A stretch of 64,000 nucleotides of DNA, taken from Bin87 sp965220055 (GTDB lineage: Bacteria > Chloroflexota > Dehalococcoidia > Lucifugimonadales > UBA3495). A program made the position numbers and the translations under genes. The notes beneath the pieces are model-generated. The model worked only from the letters and a program-made list of their open reading frames with translations, was not told the DNA's origin and made no database searches. The stretch lies in the NCBI GenBank assembly GCA_965220055.1, contig CBDCPE010000004.1, positions 1,922,001-1,986,000 on the forward strand. The letters are read 5' to 3'. Of this stretch, positions 60,217 to 64,000 are shown in pieces; within the stretch, counting starts at the first letter, position 1, and every line of letters starts with the position of its first letter.

Positions 60217-61407
60217 ATGGCCAACACCAGGATGCTTGACGACGCCCGCGAGTACCTGCAGGCGGAAGACCTCCCCGCCTGGCTGATCTACGATTATTTG
60301 GGCTGCAACCCGGTCCTGGCCCAGGTTGCCCCATCGTCAGGCCACGTCACCCGTCCCGTCTTCCTGTTCGTGCCCGCCGCTGGCGCTCCTACGCTGCTCA
60401 TCCACCATGTGGACGCCGGCAAATTCGCCGAAGTCGGCAAAGCCGAAGATATCGAAACGGTCGTCTACAGCAGCCGCGCCACCCTGGAGCGCGCCTTGGG
60501 GAACGCCCTGGCCGGCTTCGCGAAGGTCGCGATGGAATACTCCCCGCGCAACGGTCTGCCCCGCGTCTCGCGTGTCGACGCCGGCACTGTCGAGTTGGTT
60601 CGCAGCATGGGCGCCGAAGTGGTCTCCTCCGCCGACCTGATGCAGTACGCCACCCAGCGCTGGTCCTCCGAGCAGTTGGCCGGCCACCAGCGAGCGGCTG
60701 AGAAACTGGGCCGCATCGTCAACGAGGCCTTCGCCCGCATCGGTCAGCGCCTCGCCGACGGCCCCACCGAGTTTGAGATCGCCGAGTTCATCCGCGCCCG
60801 TTTCCGAGAGGAAGGCCTGATCACCGCCGACGGACCAATCGTGTCCACCAACGCCCACTGCTCCGACCCCCACTACGAACCCGCCGCCACCGGTAGCAGC
60901 GTCATAGCCCCCAGCGACTGGGTCCTCATCGACCTGTGGGCCCGGGAAGACACGCCCGGCAGCGTCTACGCCGACATCACCTGGACCGCCTACGTCGGTG
61001 ACACTCCTTCAGACCGCCACCGCCAGGTATTCGATATCGTCCTCGGCGCCCGCGACGCGGCCCTGGCCTTCCTGCAGGACGCCCACGCCGCCGGCGATCC
61101 CGTCCAGGGCTGGCAGGCCGACGACGTGGCCCGCAGCTACATCAACGAGCGCGGGTATGGCGACTACTTCACCCATCGCCTCGGCCACAGCATCTACCAC
61201 ACCGTCCACGGTGAGGGCGTCAACTTGGACAACTTCGAGACCCACGACACCCGCCGCATCATCCCCGGCATTGGTTTCTCCATTGAGCCTGGCATCTACC
61301 TGCCGGAGTTCGGCGTTCGCTCCGAAATCGACGCCTACATGAGCGAGGACGGTCCCTACGCTTCGTCCCCAGTCCAGCGGAACATCGTGCTGATTACGGC
61401 TCCGTGA
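60217..61407 (+). CDS. M24-family metallopeptidase (Xaa-Pro aminopeptidase-like)
   Basis: 396-aa creatinase/prolidase-fold protein. The N-terminal creatinase-like domain spans about residues 1-145. Metal ligands in the C-terminal pita-bread domain are D in WVLIDLWARED, D in VYADITWTAY, H in THRLGHSIYHTVHG, E in FSIEPGIYLPEFGVRSEID and the final E. The start is ATG 60217, preceded by GCAGGAGG. Its stop codon overlaps the convergent YceI gene by 14 bp. It may be a peptidase or, in this setting, a related amidinohydrolase. Confidence 0.9.
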   Translation: MANTRMLDDAREYLQAEDLPAWLIYDYLGCNPVLAQVAPSSGHVTRPVFLFVPAAGAPTLLIHHVDAGKFAEVGKAEDIETVVYSSRATLERALGNALAGFAKVAMEYSPRNGLPRVSRVDAGTVELVRSMGAEVVSSADLMQYATQRWSSEQLAGHQRAAEKLGRIVNEAFARIGQRLADGPTEFEIAEFIRARFREEGLITADGPIVSTNAHCSDPHYEPAATGSSVIAPSDWVLIDLWAREDTPGSVYADITWTAYVGDTPSDRHRQVFDIVLGARDAALAFLQDAHAAGDPVQGWQADDVARSYINERGYGDYFTHRLGHSIYHTVHGEGVNLDNFETHDTRRIIPGIGFSIEPGIYLPEFGVRSEIDAYMSEDGPYASSPVQRNIVLITAP

Positions 61408-62224
61408 GCGTCCCGACGAAGTCCAGCTCCAGCAAAATTTCGTCCTCCACGCTCACCACTACAGCCACCCGGGGCTTGTCCATCCCAAAGTCGTCGAAAG
61501 TGAACTGGACGCTGGCCGTCCCGCTGGCCGTCCCATCCCCCGCGAACTCGGCCATCGCGTCCCAAGTTACTTCCCGGGTCTGATCCCGCACTGTCAGGTC
61601 GCCGGTCATGGTGAACTCCACCGGCCCGCTTGCATCCGAGATTGAGGCCGGCAGTCCGTCCATCGACGTCGGCTGGAACACCACCTCCGGATAGGTGTCG
61701 GTCAGCAGGATGCGGTTCCGCACGTAGCCGTCCCGCCGGTTGCTGTCCGTCTGCAGCGTCGCCGCCTGCACCACGATACGGCTGTGCTCGGCAATGACGC
61801 CCCCGTCAGCGTCAAACGCGATGCTGCCCGTCACCTCGAAAGTCTCGCCCGTGGCGACCTTGAACCCGGTGTTGACCAGCACCTCCTCCACCTTGTAGCG
61901 GGCAATCGTACCTTCGCCCAGCATAAAATCGGTCTGTCCCGCGGCGGCAGCCGGTTCCTCCGTCGGGGTTCCCGTGGGAGCCTCCGTCGCGGCTATGGCC
62001 TCGGTAGCCGCTGCGGTGGGAGCCTCGGTTGCCGCCGTCGTCGGAACGCTGGTTGCGGTAGCCTGCGGTGGCTCGGTTTCCGCCGCCAGCGCCGAGACCG
62101 GTGTAGCTGGCGCAGCCGGAGCAGCCGCCGGTTCGGGGGTGGAACCCCCGCAGGCAACGATCAACGCCACCAGCGACAAACTGACCAGGATTGCGACTGG
62201 AACGGCGGGCCGGAAAAGGTACAT
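61394..62224 (-). CDS. YceI-family lipoprotein
   Basis: 276 aa. Signal peptide PAVPVAILVSLSLVALIVAC ends in the lipobox LIVAC, so the Cys is probably lipidated and the protein exported. A low-complexity Ala/Thr/Pro/Glu linker (about residues 30-100) is followed by the YceI domain: ARYKVEEVLVNTGFKVATGETFEVTGSIAFDADGG, RDGYVRNRILLTDTYPEVVFQPTSMDG and LTVRDQTREVTWDAMAEF. YceI is a lipocalin-like fold that binds isoprenoids. ATG 62224 has AGGAG 9 nt upstream. Confidence 0.9.
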   Translation of the reverse strand: MYLFRPAVPVAILVSLSLVALIVACGGSTPEPAAAPAAPATPVSALAAETEPPQATATSVPTTAATEAPTAAATEAIAATEAPTGTPTEEPAAAAGQTDFMLGEGTIARYKVEEVLVNTGFKVATGETFEVTGSIAFDADGGVIAEHSRIVVQAATLQTDSNRRDGYVRNRILLTDTYPEVVFQPTSMDGLPASISDASGPVEFTMTGDLTVRDQTREVTWDAMAEFAGDGTASGTASVQFTFDDFGMDKPRVAVVVSVEDEILLELDFVGTLTEP

Positions 62225-62299
62225 GGCGATGATCTCCTGCCGTTGGGCGTGGTGGGACAGCCGTTCAATTCTAACATTGCCCCCCTGGAGGGGCGGCGG

Positions 62300-62305
62300 T
62301 ACAAT
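62300..62305 (+). promoter_or_regulatory. Putative -10 box (tacaat) for the fourth LLM gene
   Basis: ggTACAAT, 36 nt upstream of ATG 62341, which also has GAAGGGAG about 9 nt before it. Confidence 0.4.
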
Positions 62306-62340
62306 CTCGCTAACATCCGTCACGAAGGGAGCAGCCTATC

Positions 62341-63486
62341 ATGAAATTCGGCCTGGCCTACGAAATGCAGCGTCCCGAATTGAACGACCACGCCGTCATC
62401 GAGGAAACCATCGAGCAGGTCTGCCTGGCCGACGAGATGGGGTTCGATTATGTCTGGTTCGTGGAGCACCACTTCCTTACCACCTTCAGCATGTCCCCCT
62501 GTCCCGAGGTTATCTTCGGCGCACTCAGCCGCCTGACCAAGCGCATCCGCCTGGGTTTCGGCGTTGTCATCCTGCCCTACCACCACCCTGTGCGCGTAGC
62601 GGAGCGTGTGGCGATGGTCGACCACCTCACCAACGGACGCGTCGATATGGGCACCGGCCGCAGCGCCGCCTATGAGCAGACCGGCATGGGCATCGACCCC
62701 CGCGAAACCCGAGAGATGTGGGAGGAGTCCCTCAGGATGATCCCCCAGATCTGGGGGTCCGACTACTTCGAGTGGGAAGGCAAGTTCTGGAACGTCCCGC
62801 CCCGTCAGGTCCTGCCCAAGCCCTACCAGCAGCCGCACCCACCGATCTGGGTAGCCGCTCTCCAGCCAGCCACCTACGAGTTGGCCGCCCAGCGTGGCAT
62901 CGGAGTCATGGCCCTGGGCGTCAGCGCACCCTCCATCCTCGAACCGCACATTGCCGCCTACCGGGAGAACATCAAGAAGGCGGAGCCCGTCGGCCAGTTC
63001 GTCAACAACCAGTGGCTCAGCTCCGTGTTCGGCCTCTGCGGCCCCGACAACGGCGCCACCCGACAGCTGTGCACTGACTCCCTCAAGACCTTCTTCGGCC
63101 CCGGCCGTCCCTACGTCCAGGACCAGAAGGACGTATATTCCCGCCTGCTCGACCAGTGGGGCGGCATCCCTGAACACCTGGAGCAGAACTTCTCCCGCTA
63201 CGTCGACGTGCCTGCCGAGGGCGGTTCTGCCGACGGTGGAGTCGACCTCTCCGGCGGCACGGCCCTGGCCCAGAAGATCTGGGAAGAGTTCGACGCCGAC
63301 ACCCTGGCCGAGCGCGGCGTCATCGTCGCCGGCGACCCTGACAGCTGCATCCAGGCCGCCAAGCTCCACGAGGCCACCGGCGTCGACCAGCTCCAATTCC
63401 TAATGGCCACCGAAACCGTCGCCCACGACAAGGTCATGGAGTCCATCGAAATGTTCGGCAAACACGTCTTCCCGGCCTTCAAGTAA
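62341..63486 (+). CDS. LLM-class flavin-dependent oxidoreductase, paralog 4
   Basis: 381-aa luciferase-like TIM barrel. MKFGLAYEMQRPELNDHAVIEETIEQVCLADEMGFDYVWFVEHHFLTTFSM is the typical opening with a WFVEHHF motif; RIRLGFGVVILPYHHPVRVAERVAMVDHLTNGRVDMGTGRSAAYEQTGMGI and HPPIWVAALQPATYELAAQRGIGV follow. The C-terminus AETVIVAGDPDSCIQAAKLHEATGVDQLQFLM-like region is normal for the family. Substrate unknown. Confidence 0.91.
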   Translation: MKFGLAYEMQRPELNDHAVIEETIEQVCLADEMGFDYVWFVEHHFLTTFSMSPCPEVIFGALSRLTKRIRLGFGVVILPYHHPVRVAERVAMVDHLTNGRVDMGTGRSAAYEQTGMGIDPRETREMWEESLRMIPQIWGSDYFEWEGKFWNVPPRQVLPKPYQQPHPPIWVAALQPATYELAAQRGIGVMALGVSAPSILEPHIAAYRENIKKAEPVGQFVNNQWLSSVFGLCGPDNGATRQLCTDSLKTFFGPGRPYVQDQKDVYSRLLDQWGGIPEHLEQNFSRYVDVPAEGGSADGGVDLSGGTALAQKIWEEFDADTLAERGVIVAGDPDSCIQAAKLHEATGVDQLQFLMATETVAHDKVMESIEMFGKHVFPAFK

Positions 63487-63577
63487 GCGTCGGCGGCCGG
63501 GCCGAGCTTGCCGGGCGATCCGTGTGCTAACCTGAAAATGTACACGTCGCCACTGTCCAAACCTTGGAAACACTCAA

Positions 63578-64000
63578 GTGACCTCAGCCATACTGGATCT
63601 AGACCTGCCGCCCGATCACCCGTTGCGGCAGATCCTCGATACCATCGCCGCTCACCCGGAGGTGCGCGAGCCGCTTCTTCGTGCCCTGCTTACCGAAGAT
63701 TTCCTTGGCCTTCCAGCACAAGTACAGGAACTATCGGGCCGGTTGGATGGATTGACCGGCCAAGTAGAGGACTTGAGGAGCGATTTCAAAGATTTCCGTG
63801 AGGAAACAAGAGACCAATTTCATGGAGTCAACCAGCGTATTGACGAGACTAACCGCTCAATGCAGGATCAGTTCCAGCAAGTCAACCAGCGTATCGACGA
63901 AAGCGCTGAGTCCCTTGTCCGGAGGATGGAGGGTTCGTTGGGACGATTCAGGGGAGAAACCTACGAAAAGCGGTGCACTGAAAAAATAGACGCGATTCTG
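63578..64000 (+). CDS. Coiled-coil protein, 5' part (runs off the window)
   Basis: From GTG 63578 the frame stays open for 141 codons to the edge: an N-terminal LDLDLPPDHPLRQILDTIAA then HPEVREPLLRALLTEDFLGL, followed by a heptad-rich helix with repeated VNQRIDE(T/S) units (63829, 63880) and VEDLRSDFKDFREETRDQ, then RGETYEKRCTEKIDAIL. Proteins with this helix plus a following YEKR-type segment often carry a PD-(D/E)XK-like C-terminal domain (DUF3782-like); that part lies beyond the window. Function unknown. Confidence 0.7.
   Translation, partial: MTSAILDLDLPPDHPLRQILDTIAAHPEVREPLLRALLTEDFLGLPAQVQELSGRLDGLTGQVEDLRSDFKDFREETRDQFHGVNQRIDETNRSMQDQFQQVNQRIDESAESLVRRMEGSLGRFRGETYEKRCTEKIDAIL

Noticed and set aside
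1..64000. CRISPR array, tRNA or rRNA genes
   Set aside because: No regularly spaced identical repeats, no tRNA T-loop/anticodon pattern and no rRNA-like stretch was seen by eye on either strand. A tRNAscan or Infernal run would be decisive.

Overview
This is 64 kb of bacterial chromosome, GC-rich with strong G/C preference at third codon positions. The gene repertoire fits an uncultivated Chloroflexota lineage of the SAR202/Dehalococcoidia-like type: four LLM-class flavin oxidoreductases, a CaiB/BaiF CoA transferase, an xanthine-dehydrogenase-type large subunit, five Uma2 proteins, PaREP1/HEPN-like proteins and IS1380, ISAs1, IS5 and IS110 elements. There is no rRNA, tRNA or other phylogenetic marker here, so this placement is an inference.

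Region by region. 1-5.1 kb (minus strand): a likely operon mtnA - arylsulfotransferase-like - two DUF4234 membrane proteins - mtnP - rhodanese, i.e. methylthioadenosine salvage; apt at 8.6 kb would recycle the adenine that MtnP releases. 5.5-12.7 kb: a PPOX flavoprotein, an M50 site-2-type protease coupled to an unknown gene, an MBL-fold hydrolase, apt, a Uma2 protein, and the housekeeping run mnmA-rnhB-yraN headed by a PaREP1-like gene. 12.8-13.7 kb: an LLM oxidoreductase.

14-20.8 kb is an insertion-sequence graveyard. A KAP-family P-loop NTPase is broken by an IS5 element (TA duplication), by a decayed ISAs1 element with a 10-bp duplication that itself carries a second IS5 element (TTA duplication), and is cut near its 3' end by a degenerate IS1380. 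The KAP reading frame is restored across both insertion sites when the elements and one copy of each duplication are removed. Next come a Fic-protein fragment and a ~120-bp ISAs1-related MITE with its own 10-bp duplication.

20.9-32.5 kb: mostly metabolic genes (DUF1015, class V aminotransferase, LLM oxidoreductase, alpha/beta hydrolase, DinB, GMC oxidoreductase, amidase, VOC protein), two Uma2 genes, and one atypical gene at 29.4 kb with a Cys/His-rich HNH-like arrangement. 32.6-41 kb is a second accessory zone: a PaREP1/HEPN pair split by an intact IS1380 (ATTAG duplication), DUF429, another PaREP1-like gene, and an MNT nucleotidyltransferase next to a HEPN gene split by an IS110 with a nonsense mutation. 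Metabolic genes (NIPSNAP, FAH family, nitroreductase) lie between them.

41-52 kb: SelA-like PLP enzyme, two Uma2 genes, LLM oxidoreductase, DUF2971, a ThDP enzyme and a partial duplicate of its 5' end, an aspartic protease pair, a CAP12/Pycsar-type TIR-like gene (candidate defence effector), rsmI (probably leaderless), a hydratase and a CDGSH protein. 52-64 kb: cupin, a partly duplicated small gene flanking a DUF4268-type nuclease-like gene, an intact PaREP1/HEPN-like pair with a 4-nt overlap, a lone molybdopterin-binding dehydrogenase subunit, an apparent operon CaiB - degenerate SDR - M24 peptidase, a YceI lipoprotein, a fourth LLM oxidoreductase and the start of a coiled-coil gene that runs off the window.

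Two dispersed repeat families recur: a ~26-28 bp palindrome (arms gtaggggcgaat / attcgcccctac) just 3' of genes, and a repeat starting near tcattgcgagcgcag. The most interesting theme is the set of paired small HEPN/PaREP1-like genes, several with an Rx4-6H motif, in the same accessory zones as KAP, Fic, MNT-HEPN, TIR-like and DUF4268 genes; many are broken by insertion sequences.
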